A stretch of DNA of 64,000 nt from Frateuria edaphi (GTDB lineage Bacteria; Pseudomonadota; Gammaproteobacteria; Xanthomonadales; Rhodanobacteraceae): positions 3,209,001 through 3,273,000 of the forward strand of contig NZ_CP088251.1 in the NCBI RefSeq assembly GCF_021117405.1, in the 5' to 3' direction. A model generated the notes under the pieces. The model saw only the letters and a program-made list of their open reading frames with translations, was not told the DNA's origin and did not search any database. Both the position numbers and the translations under genes were made by a program. Of the stretch, positions 51,750 to 60,661 are shown piece after piece (positions within the stretch are counted from its first letter, which is position 1; the number at the start of each line of letters is the position of its first letter).

Positions 51750-54401
51750 TCAGAGCCAGCGGCCGTAGCGCCGCATGTACACGCGCTTCACCAGCTGCGT
51801 CAGCACGGCATAGCAAAGCAGCGTCAAGGCCAGCCAACCGAAGTACGCCGGCGGCAACCCGGTCATCCCGAGCTTGGCGCCCAGTCGACTGTAGGGAATG
51901 AACAAGCCGATCGCGCCGATGGCCACCGTCAGCGCAAGCACGGGGGCGGCCGCAATGCTCTGCACGAACGGAATCCGCCGCGTGCGGATCATGTGCACGA
52001 TCAAGGTCTGCGAGAGCAGCCCCTCGACGAACCAGCCGGACTGGAAGAGCGCCTGGTGCGCCACGTCGTTCGCCCCGAACAGGTGCCACAGCAGCCAGAA
52101 CGTGGTGAGGTCGAAGATCGAGCTGACCGGTCCGATCCACGCCATGAAGCGGCCGATGTCGCTGGCGTCCCACTGGCGCGGGGATTTGAGGTATTCCTCA
52201 TCCATGCGGTCGAAGGGAATCGCCAGCTGCGAGATGTCGTAGAGCAGGTTCTGCACCAGCAGCTGCAGCGGCAACATCGGCAGGAACGGCAGGAAGGCGC
52301 TGGCCACCAGCACGCTGAACACGTTGCCGAAGTTCGAGCTGGCGGTCATCTTGATGTACTTCATGACGTTGCCGAAGGTGATGCGGCCCTCGATCACGCC
52401 CTCTTCCAGCACCATCAGGTTTTTTTCAAGCAGGATGATGTCGGCCGACTCCTTGGCGATGTCGGTCGCGCTGTCCACCGAGATGCCCACGTCGGCCTCG
52501 CGCAGCGCCGGCGCGTCGTTGATGCCATCGCCGAGGAAGCCGACGGTGTGACCCTGGCGCTGCAGCGACTTGACCACGCGCGCCTTCTGCAGCGGGGACA
52601 TCTTGGCAAACACGGTGGTGCGCGCCACTAGCGCGTCGAGCGCGGGCTCGTCCAGCGGTTCGATGTCGCGGCCTTGCGCCGAATGTGCCACGTCCAGGCC
52701 GACCTCGCGGCAGATCTTGCGCGTGACCGCCTCGTTGTCACCGGTGACCACCTTCACCGCCACGCCGTGGTCGCGCAGCGCCGCGATCGCGGTGGCGGCC
52801 GAGTCCTTGGGCGGGTCGAGGAACGCCAGGCACCCGATCGCCGTCAGGCCCGCCTCGTCGGCCAGGCCATAGGCGCGCCCACTCGGGTTTTGCCGCTTGA
52901 TCGCCACGACCAGTACGCGCAGGCCGTCCTCGTTGAGGCGGCGGGTCATCGCGCGGATCTCCGCACGCTGGGCGTCGTCGAGCGTGGTGTCGATGCCGTC
53001 CAGCCGCGCGGCGGTACAGATGGCGAGCATTTCCTCGACCGCGCCCTTGCACACCAGCAAGTGCTGCCCGTCGTCACCGCCGAGCACCACCGACATGCGC
53101 CGGCGCTGGAAGTCGAACGGTATCTCGTCGACCAGGCGGAAGCGCGCGGCCATCGGCTCGAGGTTGCGATGGGCCAGCACCGCCTTGTCCATCAGGTTCT
53201 TCAGGCCCGTCTGGAAACGGCTGTTGAGATAGCCGTATTCCAGCGCCTCGTCCGACGCTTCGCCGTCCAGGTCCAGATGGCGTTCGAGCACGATCCGGTC
53301 GAGCGTCAGCGTGCCGGTCTTGTCGGTACACAGCACGTCCATCGCGCCGAAGTTCTGGATCGCGTTGAGGCGCTTGACCACCACCTTGCGACGGGACATC
53401 GCCATCGCGCCCTTGCCCAGGTTCGCGGTGACGATCAGCGGCAGCATCTCGGGCGTGAGGCCGACCGCCACCGACAGCGCGAACAGGAATGCCTGCAGCC
53501 AGTCGTGCTTGTCCAGCCCGTTGATGGCGAACACCACCGGCACCATCACCGCCATGAAACGGATCAGGAGCCAGCTGACCGAGCGCACGCCGCGGTCGAA
53601 GCTGGTCTGCACGCGCTGCCCGGACAACGTGTGCGCCAGCGAGCCCAGGTAACTGCGCGAACCGGTCGCCACCGCCACGGCGATCGCGGTGCCGCTGACC
53701 ACGTTGGTGCCCATGTAGCAGACCGTGGGCAGGTCCAGCGGATCTTTGCCGTCGCCCTCGGCCAGGTCCCGCGCCGTGGGCGCCGCCTTTTCCACCGGCA
53801 GCGATTCGCCGGTCAGGATCGCCTGGCTGATGAACAGATCCTTGGCCGAGAGCAGGCGCAGGTCGGCCGGCACCATGTCGCCCGCGCCCAGGTGCACGAT
53901 GTCGCCGACGACCAGTTCGCCGACCGGCACCTCGATGCGCTCGCTGTGACCGTCGGCCGCGCGGCGGGTGACGCTGGCGGTATTGCGCACCATCGCCTTG
54001 AGCCGCTCGGCGGCGCGCGAGGAGCGGTATTCCTGGGTGAAGCTGAGCAGCACGCTGATGCCCACCATCACGGCGATGATCAGCGGTCCGGTGAGGTCCT
54101 CGCGGTCGGTCGCCAGTTGCACGATGGCCAGCAACACCAGCACCGCGATGAACGGGTTGCGGCAGGCGCGCAGCAGCTGGCGCGACCAGTGCGGCGGCTT
54201 CTCGTGCGAGACCTCGTTGGCGCCATCGCGGTGCAGGCGCGCGGCGATGCGTTCGGCATCCAGGCCTGCCGTGCCGGTGTCGAGCCGGGCCAGCAGTTCG
54301 TCGTTGCGCAGCCGCGCGTAGTCGACCGCCATCACGCGTGCCGGCGCCGCGCCTCTGCCGGTTGCCCGGGCCGCCGCGCTGTGGAGGGTCTGCCTGATCA
54401 T
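51750..54401 (-). CDS. mgtA: Magnesium-translocating P-type ATPase MgtA
   Basis: An 883-residue P-type ATPase of the type IIIB magnesium importers. The phosphorylation motif is LCTDKTGTLTLDRI, the hinge is VGFLGDGINDAPALREADVGISVDSATDIAKESADIILLEK and the actuator motif is ILTGESLPVEK. Ten membrane helices are predicted. The C-terminal part (LPFLPMLPLQLLVQNLLYDISQLAIPFDRMDEEYL) is the signature of MgtA/MgtB rather than calcium pumps. It imports Mg2+ when it is scarce. A 62-codon ORF precedes it on the same strand by 139 bases and may be a regulatory leader. No mgtC is seen. Confidence 0.92.
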   Translation of the reverse strand: MIRQTLHSAAARATGRGAAPARVMAVDYARLRNDELLARLDTGTAGLDAERIAARLHRDGANEVSHEKPPHWSRQLLRACRNPFIAVLVLLAIVQLATDREDLTGPLIIAVMVGISVLLSFTQEYRSSRAAERLKAMVRNTASVTRRAADGHSERIEVPVGELVVGDIVHLGAGDMVPADLRLLSAKDLFISQAILTGESLPVEKAAPTARDLAEGDGKDPLDLPTVCYMGTNVVSGTAIAVAVATGSRSYLGSLAHTLSGQRVQTSFDRGVRSVSWLLIRFMAVMVPVVFAINGLDKHDWLQAFLFALSVAVGLTPEMLPLIVTANLGKGAMAMSRRKVVVKRLNAIQNFGAMDVLCTDKTGTLTLDRIVLERHLDLDGEASDEALEYGYLNSRFQTGLKNLMDKAVLAHRNLEPMAARFRLVDEIPFDFQRRRMSVVLGGDDGQHLLVCKGAVEEMLAICTAARLDGIDTTLDDAQRAEIRAMTRRLNEDGLRVLVVAIKRQNPSGRAYGLADEAGLTAIGCLAFLDPPKDSAATAIAALRDHGVAVKVVTGDNEAVTRKICREVGLDVAHSAQGRDIEPLDEPALDALVARTTVFAKMSPLQKARVVKSLQRQGHTVGFLGDGINDAPALREADVGISVDSATDIAKESADIILLEKNLMVLEEGVIEGRITFGNVMKYIKMTASSNFGNVFSVLVASAFLPFLPMLPLQLLVQNLLYDISQLAIPFDRMDEEYLKSPRQWDASDIGRFMAWIGPVSSIFDLTTFWLLWHLFGANDVAHQALFQSGWFVEGLLSQTLIVHMIRTRRIPFVQSIAAAPVLALTVAIGAIGLFIPYSRLGAKLGMTGLPPAYFGWLALTLLCYAVLTQLVKRVYMRRYGRWL

Positions 54402-54540
54402 CTGTCCGCTTCCGTCTTTCGCCTCGTCGAACGACGCTTGCCTTCGATCAGGCGCGCCGGCTACAGCAGGTCCGGTCGTCTGGACGGCCGGATGGGACGA
54501 GGTCCTGGCGGGGGCCAGCCCCTGTGCAACGGATGCAGGC

Positions 54541-54729
54541 TCACCCGTTCACCGCGCACGGCAGCGGGGCGGGCTGGGTTACCACCACGGGATTGCGCCG
54601 TTCGGCCAGGCCCGCGTCGGCCAGCGGCGCGGGAACGGTGATGGCGTAGACCGGCCGCGCCGCGCTATGGCGGCCGACGGCAAGGCGGCGCCACAGGCGC
54701 AGCCACGGAAGATCGCGAAGGAGGTCCAT
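54541..54729 (-). CDS. Small ORF upstream of mgtA, possible leader peptide
   Basis: A 62-residue frame on the mgtA strand with a strong GAGGAG ribosome site eight bases before its ATG. It begins MDLLRDLPWLRLWRRLAVGR, a basic amphipathic stretch, and its second half is rich in Pro and Val (VVVTQPAPLPCAVNG). I do not recognise the family. Known mgtA leaders in enterobacteria contain short Pro-rich ORFs whose translation senses Mg2+ and proline; the position and Pro content here are suggestive but do not show homology. It could equally be an independent small protein. Confidence 0.45.
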   Translation of the reverse strand: MDLLRDLPWLRLWRRLAVGRHSAARPVYAITVPAPLADAGLAERRNPVVVTQPAPLPCAVNG

Positions 54730-55072
54730 GACCCATCTCCTCGTACGGTGCCGACGACACCGCGGGAGTGGGCCGGGCGTTTCCTAGTCCAGGAAAGCGC
54801 CGGCCGACCGCAGGCGGTCGCCGCAGGCGTTCAGCTTGTGATGCGACGCCGGCATCCGAAGCACGCGGATGTCGACGTTGCGACTAGGGTAGACGTCCAT
54901 ATGCCTTGGAAGGTCTTGGGGAATGCCGCGGCGCGGCGCGCCGGAAGGCGCGCGCATTCTGGTGTCCACACGCTCGTCTGTCAATGGGCTACAGGCGTCC
55001 CTGTCCTTTTTCACATTGGCCGCGGCGCGCGCGATCAGGCATGCTGCGCACCCTTCTCCGCCGGATGGGCCA
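54730..55072. other. Divergent intergenic region, mgtA side to sulfotransferase
   Basis: This is the longest non-coding stretch, 343 bases. It contains TAGACGTCCATA (54890-54901), whose core resembles the ATGGACGTCCAT palindrome at 26174, and a GGCGCGCCGGAAGGCGCGC inverted repeat near 54935. A run CCTTTTTCACATTGG near 55005 is the AT-richest part. Promoters for mgtA and the sulfotransferase must lie here, but I cannot assign hexamers with confidence. A 38-codon frame on the minus strand (54784-54900) lacks support. Confidence 0.35.
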
Positions 55073-56665
55073 GTGACGGCAGCGGCTTCCCCTTCGTTCG
55101 ACCGTCTGCATGAGCAGGCCCGCGCCGCGCTGCGCCAGCACGACTTCGCGGGCCTGCACGTTCTCGCCACGCAGATGCTCAAGCTCGTGCCGGCGAGCAC
55201 CGAGGCACATTACCTGGCCGGTGTCGGCGCGCTGGAGTTGCGCCAGGTCGGCGTGGCACTGGAACACCTGCACCGCGCGGCGAGCGGCGAGCCCCGGCGG
55301 GCCGACTATGCCGTGCAGTTCGCCCGTGCGCTGGTGCGCGCCCATCGCCCGAGCGATGCGCTGCAGGTAGCCCTTGCCGCCAATGCGCTGGCTCCCCGCG
55401 ATCCGCTCCTGCTCGATGCGCTGGGCACGGTGTTCACGCAATGCCACACGCACGAACGGGCGGCCAGCCTGTATCGCCATGCGGCTGCGCTGGCGCCGGA
55501 CAACCCGGTGTGCCAGTTCAACCTGGCCATGTCGCTTGTCTATGCCGGCCGCGCGGCGGATGCCGAGCGCGCGCTGGAAGCGTGCCTGGCGCTGGCGCCC
55601 AAGTACTGGGTGGCGCACGGCGCGCTGTCGCGGGTGCGGCGCCAGGATGCCGGATGCAACCACATCGAGCGGCTGTCCGCACTGCTGGCCAGCCATGGCG
55701 CCGAACCGGCCGCGGCCTACCAGCTCAACATGGCGCTGGGCAAGGAACATGAGGACCTCGGCGATCATGCGCAGGCGTTCGAACACTTCAGCCGCGGCAA
55801 ACAGGCGGTTCGCGCAAACCTGCGCTACGCGCCGGCACGGGACGCGGCGATGGTCGAATCGCTCATCCACGCTCTCCCCGCGCCGCCGGCTTCCCCGGGC
55901 GGTTGCCTGAGCGACGAGCCGATCTTCGTCATGGGCATGCCGCGCAGCGGCACCACGCTGGTGGAGCGGATCATCGCCAGCCACCCGGAAGTGCACGCCG
56001 CCGGCGAGCTGGAAAACTTCAGCATCTGGCTACGCCGCCTCGCCGGTGGCACGGCCCCGGTGCCGCTCGATCCCGACGTGGTGGCGCGCGCCACACGGCT
56101 GGACTGGAATCGGCTGGGCGAGCTCTACCTGGCCAGTACGCGGCCGGCGACGGCGCTCAAGCCGCGTTTCGTCGACAAGTTCCCGCACAATTTCCTCTAT
56201 GCCGGCTTCATTGCGCAGGCGTTGCCGAACGCCAGGCTCGTCTGCCTGCGTCGCCACCCGCTGGACACGTGCCTGGGGAATTTCCGCGAGCCGTTCGCCG
56301 AGGGTTCGTTCTTCCATGGCTACGCGTTCGACCTGCTCGACATCGGCCGCTACTACGCGCTGTTCGACCGCTTGATGGCGCACTGGCGGCACGTGCTGCC
56401 CGGACGCATCCTGGAGGTCGATTACGAATCGCTGGTCGATGCGCCGGAAGCCACCACGCGGCAACTGCTTGCGCACTGCGGCCTGCCGTGGAACGACGCC
56501 TGCTTGCACTTCGAGCGCAACCGCGCGGCCAGTTCGACCGCCAGCGCACTGCAGGTGCGCGATCCCATCCACAAGGCCGGGGTGGGCCGCTGGAAGCAGT
56601 ACGCGACCCAATTGGCCGGCCTGCGCGATCTGCTGCAGGCCAACGGCATCGACTGCGGGGAGTAA
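55073..56665 (+). CDS. TPR-sulfotransferase fusion protein
   Basis: A 530-residue protein with an N-terminal tetratricopeptide region (about 10-265, repeats such as EAHYLAGVGALELRQVGVALEHLHRA and NPVCQFNLAMSLVYAGRAADAERALEACLALAP). A C-terminal sulfotransferase domain follows (about 285-525). The PAPS 5'-phosphosulfate loop is FVMGMPRSGTTLVERIIASHPEVHAAGELE, and the 3'-phosphate region is RLVCLRRHPLDTCLGNFREPF. Such proteins move sulfate from PAPS to an unknown acceptor, with the TPRs probably binding a protein or glycan. The start is uncertain: GTG at 55073 is preferred because upstream codons (to 54923) look non-coding. No signal peptide is seen. Confidence 0.82.
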   Translation: MTAAASPSFDRLHEQARAALRQHDFAGLHVLATQMLKLVPASTEAHYLAGVGALELRQVGVALEHLHRAASGEPRRADYAVQFARALVRAHRPSDALQVALAANALAPRDPLLLDALGTVFTQCHTHERAASLYRHAAALAPDNPVCQFNLAMSLVYAGRAADAERALEACLALAPKYWVAHGALSRVRRQDAGCNHIERLSALLASHGAEPAAAYQLNMALGKEHEDLGDHAQAFEHFSRGKQAVRANLRYAPARDAAMVESLIHALPAPPASPGGCLSDEPIFVMGMPRSGTTLVERIIASHPEVHAAGELENFSIWLRRLAGGTAPVPLDPDVVARATRLDWNRLGELYLASTRPATALKPRFVDKFPHNFLYAGFIAQALPNARLVCLRRHPLDTCLGNFREPFAEGSFFHGYAFDLLDIGRYYALFDRLMAHWRHVLPGRILEVDYESLVDAPEATTRQLLAHCGLPWNDACLHFERNRAASSTASALQVRDPIHKAGVGRWKQYATQLAGLRDLLQANGIDCGE

Positions 56666-56669
56666 GGCC

Positions 56670-57617
56670 TCAGCGAGCCACGGACGCCAGCGGCGCCAAC
56701 GTCGGCACCGCCGTGGTGGCGGCCGACTGCAGCACCAGCCCGGGCTGCGAGGGCGGCGCTATCCAGTGGTCGGCCAGCAGGAAGGCGAACAGCGCCATCA
56801 GGTACACGATCGAGTACTTGAACACACGCATCGCGAAAAACTCGTCCGGCGGGTTGAGCAGGCGGATCGCGTAGTAGAGGAAGCCGCCGCCGAGTACCAG
56901 CGCGCCGCCGAGATATACCGCGCCGCTGAAGCCGGTCAACGCCGGCAGCAGGGTCACCAGCACCAGCAGCACGGTGTAGAACAGCACGTGCCAGCGGGTG
57001 TAGGCCACGCCGTGGGTCACCGGCAACATCGGGATCTTTGCGCGCGCGTAGTCCTCACGGCGGAAGATCGCCAGCGCCCAGAAGTGCGGCGGCGTCCACA
57101 CGAAGATGATCAGGCACAACTGCAGCGCGAAGGCGTGCAGCTGACCGGTGACCGCGGTCCAGCCAAGCACCGGCGGGATCGCGCCGGCCAGGCCGCCGAT
57201 CACGATGTTCTGCGGCGTGGCGCGCTTCAGGTACGCGGTGTAGACCAGCGCATAGCCGATCAGCCCGCCGAAGGTCAGCCAGGCGGTCAGCGGATTGACC
57301 AGCAACGCGAGCACCAGCATCGAGGCGATGCCCAGCAGCACCGCGAACACCAGCACCTGGCGCGGCTTGAGCTGGCCGGTAGCGAGAGGGCGACGCTGGG
57401 TACGCGCCATGAGCTTGTCGATGCGCTCGTCGATCAGGTGGTTGAACGCAGCGGCGGATCCGGAGGCCATCCAGATACCCAACGTACCGAACACCAGCGC
57501 GCGCCACGGCGGAATGCCCGGCACCGCCAGGAACATGCCGATCACGGCGCAGAACACCAGCAGCGCAACGACGCGCGGCTTGGTCAGTTGGAAGTACTGG
57601 GACAGGTGCAGGGTCAC
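56670..57617 (-). CDS. ctaB: Protoheme IX farnesyltransferase CtaB
   Basis: A 315-residue polytopic membrane enzyme that adds a farnesyl group to protoheme to make heme O. The prenyltransferase motif [23 protein letters not shown] carries the conserved Asn-x3-Asp-x3-Asp, and the second region [28 protein letters not shown] matches the family. About eight helices are predicted. The product is oxidised by CtaA, encoded two genes upstream. It ends four bases from the convergent sulfotransferase stop with no terminator visible between. Confidence 0.94.
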   Translation of the reverse strand: MTLHLSQYFQLTKPRVVALLVFCAVIGMFLAVPGIPPWRALVFGTLGIWMASGSAAAFNHLIDERIDKLMARTQRRPLATGQLKPRQVLVFAVLLGIASMLVLALLVNPLTAWLTFGGLIGYALVYTAYLKRATPQNIVIGGLAGAIPPVLGWTAVTGQLHAFALQLCLIIFVWTPPHFWALAIFRREDYARAKIPMLPVTHGVAYTRWHVLFYTVLLVLVTLLPALTGFSGAVYLGGALVLGGGFLYYAIRLLNPPDEFFAMRVFKYSIVYLMALFAFLLADHWIAPPSQPGLVLQSAATTAVPTLAPLASVAR

Positions 57618-57650
57618 GTGGAAACTTCGCGGTGTGGGTGGGCCAGGCGG

Positions 57651-58061
57651 TCAGGGCGTGCGCTGTGCAAGCTCGTCCGCGGCCGTGTCGGAGTAGTCGG
57701 CGAACTCCGAGTAGGACAGCCGGTGGTCGCCGTCCGCGTCGAACTTGTCGAAGCGCGCGCGCAATGCGGGCAGGCTTTTCAGTTCCGAACGCGTCAGGCG
57801 CAGGTTCTTGTCCTGGTCCAGGCTGAGAAACAGGTCGGTCAGCTGCTGTGGCGACAAGGTCGGGCGGGCGTCATCGCGGCGCTTGAGCTCCTGCTGGACC
57901 GAAACCATGTCCTGGCCGCTGGCGTGTATCTGGCTGCGCCGCTCCACGGCCCCGGTGCTTACGCCCTTTTCCGGCCGTTCCTGCGCCAGCGTGTTGCCCG
58001 CCAGCAGGACGGCTCCCGCGCCCAACGCAAAACCAAGCAACCGCGCCGAAGATTTCGCCAT
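57651..58061 (-). CDS. Secreted EF-hand protein between ctaA and ctaB
   Basis: A 136-residue protein with a signal peptide (LLGFALGAGAVLLAGNTLAQ, cleaved near residue 26). A helical Arg/Gln-rich region precedes two EF-hand loops in the C-terminal half: DQDKNLRLTRSEL and DADGDHRLSYSEF. Both have Asp at positions 1, 3 and Glu at 12; the first has Lys-Asn in place of Asp-Gly and may be weak. It is probably periplasmic. It lies 17 bases from ctaA and 33 from ctaB, inside the heme A operon, so a role in oxidase biogenesis or calcium sensing is possible but only inferred. Confidence 0.75.
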   Translation of the reverse strand: MAKSSARLLGFALGAGAVLLAGNTLAQERPEKGVSTGAVERRSQIHASGQDMVSVQQELKRRDDARPTLSPQQLTDLFLSLDQDKNLRLTRSELKSLPALRARFDKFDADGDHRLSYSEFADYSDTAADELAQRTP

Positions 58062-58078
58062 GCCCGGACTCCCTGTTA

Positions 58079-59296
58079 TCAATGTGGGTGGGTCGACCCG
58101 ATGGCCGGGAGCCGCTGCGTCCGCGCCAGCGTAGCCAGCAGGGTGAACAGCAGCAACGCAGCGACACCGTTGTGGAGGGTCGCCACCGGCAAGGGTAGCC
58201 CGAAATGTACGTTGCTGATGCCCAGCAGCACCTGTGCCACAAGCACCACGCCGATCGCCGCGCCGGCCAGGCGCAGGCCGCGTTTGGCAGCGCGATGGCC
58301 CAGCCACATCAGGTAGACGAACACCACCAGCGCACCGAAGCGGTGCGCGACCTGGATCGCACTGCGCGCGGCCATGTCCAGGATGCCGCCCTCGTAGTTC
58401 ACGCCAATGCCGCGCCACAGCACGAAGCCTTCCTTGAAATCGGTCGGCGGCATCCATTGGCCCAGGCACTTGGGGAAGGCGTCCGCGCCCGTGCCGCACG
58501 CGAGCGCAGCGTAGTTGGACGAGGTCCAGCCACCCAGCGCGATCTGGCAGGCCAGCAGCACGATGCCGAGCACGACCCAGCGGCGCAGCGCCGCGTGGCG
58601 CTCATCGGGCGCGCCGACGCCTGCGAAGCGCAGCGCCGCGTAGGCCAGCAACGCGAAAGTGGTGATGCCGCCGAGCAGGTGGCCCATCACTACGATCGGC
58701 TTGAGCAACAGGGTGACCGTCCACATGCCCAGCATGGCCTGGAAGATGATCACTGCCAGCGCCAGCACCGCGATCCGCCACGCGCCGGGGCTGCGCAGCC
58801 GGGTCGCGGCGGCCAGCGGCAGGGCGATCGCCACCACCGCCAGCAGCGAGGACCAGGCATGCTCGCCGCGCATGTACAGGGTGACGCCGCCGGCGGCGAA
58901 GACCGCGCCCAGGATCACTGCAGCACGCGCCCAGCGCGGACGCCAGGCGGCCATCAGCGCCAGCACGAGCACCAGCACGCCCAGCGTGCCGGCAAGGAAG
59001 CGGTGGACCTGTTCGCGCCAGGCCTTGTTCGCCTCGTAGGGGCGGTCCGGGAACGCCGCGTCGGCCCGCGCCACCGCCTGTTCGTGGTGCGGCCAGGTCA
59101 CCTGGCCGTAGCAGGTCGGCCAGTCCGGGCAGGACAGGCCTGCGTTCGACAGGCGTACGAAGGCGCCGAACATCACCACGCCGAAGGCGAATACCGCCGC
59201 GCACAGCGCGAGCCAGCGCATGATGCGCCGCGCCCTGGACGACGCCAACGGCGTTTCGCTCGCGGTCCGCATGCGGCCGCCATCCTCACCGTTCAT
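58079..59296 (-). CDS. ctaA: Heme A synthase CtaA (COX15 type)
   Basis: A 405-residue membrane protein with eight helices that oxidises heme O to heme A. Typical segments are GAFVRLSNAGLSCPDWPTCYGQ, the heme-binding EQVHRFLAGTLGVLVL, GHLLGGITTFALLAY, LGGWTSSNYAALACGTGADAFPKCLGQW and AIQVAHRFGALVVFVYLMWLGHR. The extra periplasmic Cys pair is as in the proteobacterial/mitochondrial type. The ATG at 59296 overlaps the stop of the upstream gene by four bases, showing a tight operon. Confidence 0.93.
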   Translation of the reverse strand: MNGEDGGRMRTASETPLASSRARRIMRWLALCAAVFAFGVVMFGAFVRLSNAGLSCPDWPTCYGQVTWPHHEQAVARADAAFPDRPYEANKAWREQVHRFLAGTLGVLVLVLALMAAWRPRWARAAVILGAVFAAGGVTLYMRGEHAWSSLLAVVAIALPLAAATRLRSPGAWRIAVLALAVIIFQAMLGMWTVTLLLKPIVVMGHLLGGITTFALLAYAALRFAGVGAPDERHAALRRWVVLGIVLLACQIALGGWTSSNYAALACGTGADAFPKCLGQWMPPTDFKEGFVLWRGIGVNYEGGILDMAARSAIQVAHRFGALVVFVYLMWLGHRAAKRGLRLAGAAIGVVLVAQVLLGISNVHFGLPLPVATLHNGVAALLLFTLLATLARTQRLPAIGSTHPH

Positions 59297-59868
59297 TTGA
59301 TCACCTTGTGCATGTCGCGAAGCAGGCCGGTGCCGTCGAAGCCCGCGGGGTAGTAAGCCAGTGCCGTGCCGTTGGATTCGACGAGCAGCGCGCTCACGCT
59401 GTCGGGCGCCTGCGGGCGAAAGGCGCCGAGCTTGCCTTCTGCATCGCGCCCCAGCGTCCAATAGGCCTTCATGGCCGCAAGCTGGCCCGCGTCGGCCGGT
59501 GGCTCACCGACATACAGGAGGCGCAGGCGCTTCTGGTTGCGATTGAGCGTGACCCATGCCTTGGCCATGCCTGTCAGCGTCTCGAAGCAGCGCGCAGCGC
59601 AGCCGGGGCCGGCCAGCGCGACCAGGGTCATGCGCGGCTCGGCGGGGTCGCGCCAGGCGTAGTCGCTGGCGTCGGCAAGCGTCACGCGCAGGTGTTCGTC
59701 GACGAAGTTGCGCTGCGGTTCGATCGGCTGGCCATAGCCCTTGCCGCTGGGCTGCCAGCCGGTGAAGGTCAGCACGCCGGCGGCAATGATCGGCAGCGCG
59801 AAGACCGCCATGATCGCCAGCAGCTTCAGGCGGCTGGCCTTGAGGGTCGGAGGCGCGGGTGTGTTCAT
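59293..59868 (-). CDS. Cytochrome oxidase cluster protein with thioredoxin-like CxxxC motif
   Basis: A 191-residue protein with one N-terminal membrane helix (KLLAIMAVFALPIIAAGVLTFTGW) and a periplasmic domain. The domain contains LVALAGPGCAARCFETLTGMAKAWVTLNRNQKRLRLLYVGEPP. The CAARC sequence has the Cys-x3-Cys spacing of SCO copper chaperones (typically CPxxCP), and a His occurs near the C-terminus (DMHKVIK). The gene lies between surf1 and ctaA with four-base overlaps on both sides, a position used in relatives for an uncharacterised oxidase protein. I infer a role in oxidase assembly, possibly copper or thiol handling; that is not proven. Confidence 0.7.
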   Translation of the reverse strand: MNTPAPPTLKASRLKLLAIMAVFALPIIAAGVLTFTGWQPSGKGYGQPIEPQRNFVDEHLRVTLADASDYAWRDPAEPRMTLVALAGPGCAARCFETLTGMAKAWVTLNRNQKRLRLLYVGEPPADAGQLAAMKAYWTLGRDAEGKLGAFRPQAPDSVSALLVESNGTALAYYPAGFDGTGLLRDMHKVIK

Positions 59869-60602
59869 GGGTTGTCCGTGCGTCGGGGGCGGCGCTTGCG
59901 GTGCAGGACCAGGAAGATCACCACCACCGCGACCGCAAAGCTGAACCACTGGAAGGCGTAGGCCCGATGCCGCTCCGGCGGCATCGAGGAAAAGTCGAAG
60001 GCATGCTCGCGCCGGTAAGCCACCGTCGGGTCCGCGTCGAGCGCGAGCACCCGCGGGTACAGCGGCCGACCCAGGTCCTTGGCCACCTGGCCGAGTTCCA
60101 GATAGATGGTCGTCTTGGGCCAATGCGCCTGGCCCGCCAGCGCATCCCCGCCCAGTTCCAGGCCCACGCCCGGCGGCGGCAGGTAAAGCCCGTGCAAGGC
60201 GACCTCGCCGGCCGGCAACGGCGGCAGCGCCGACACCTGCTCAGGGGTGCCAGGCAGGAAGCCCAGATCCACCAGCAGCAGGCGCGACTGGCCGGGCAGC
60301 GCCAGTGGCACGTAGACCTCCGCTCCGCCGCGCGCATCGTGGTGGGGGTTGTCCAACAGATACGCGCGGTCAGCCAGCCAGGTGCCATGTACCGCCACCC
60401 GCGGGAACGCGTCAGCCGGCGGCGTGGCCGCGACCTGCCCGAAGGGTACCGGCGGGGCAGTGGCCGCGGCGGCATAACGCCGCACCAGGCTGTCCTTGTA
60501 GGCCGCGCGATCCAGTTGCCACACGCCCAGGCGCACGAACAGCGCCGCGGCGGCCACGGTCAGCAGCACGCTCCACCAGGCCGGCCTGCGCCAACGTGTC
60601 AC
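59865..60602 (-). CDS. SURF1 family cytochrome oxidase assembly protein
   Basis: A 245-residue protein with two membrane helices, one at each end (VLLTVAAAALFVRLGVWQLDRAAYKDSLV and YAFQWFSFAVAVVVIFLVLHRKRR). SURF1 marks are LGVWQLDRAAYKDSL, VAVHGTWLADRAYLLDNPHHDARGGAEVYVPLAL, LLLVDLGFLPG and the C-terminal AYAFQWF. In bacteria SURF1 binds heme A and helps insert it into subunit I. It is the first gene of the minus-strand operon with the CxxxC protein, ctaA, the EF-hand protein and ctaB. Confidence 0.9.
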   Translation of the reverse strand: MTRWRRPAWWSVLLTVAAAALFVRLGVWQLDRAAYKDSLVRRYAAAATAPPVPFGQVAATPPADAFPRVAVHGTWLADRAYLLDNPHHDARGGAEVYVPLALPGQSRLLLVDLGFLPGTPEQVSALPPLPAGEVALHGLYLPPPGVGLELGGDALAGQAHWPKTTIYLELGQVAKDLGRPLYPRVLALDADPTVAYRREHAFDFSSMPPERHRAYAFQWFSFAVAVVVIFLVLHRKRRPRRTDNP

Positions 60603-60661
60603 GCGGAGGCCTCGTCGGCGGTGGCTATACTGCCGGCTGGGAAGTCGTTCGGACCGCTCAC

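Noticed and set aside
54402-54540. M-box magnesium riboswitch before mgtA
   Set aside because: The conserved M-box core sequences are not visible. Only ordinary GC hairpins can be drawn.
54784-54900. 38-codon frame on the minus strand upstream of the mgtA leader ORF (MDVYPSRNVD...)
   Set aside because: No ribosome site or family similarity. It overlaps a region that is probably regulatory.
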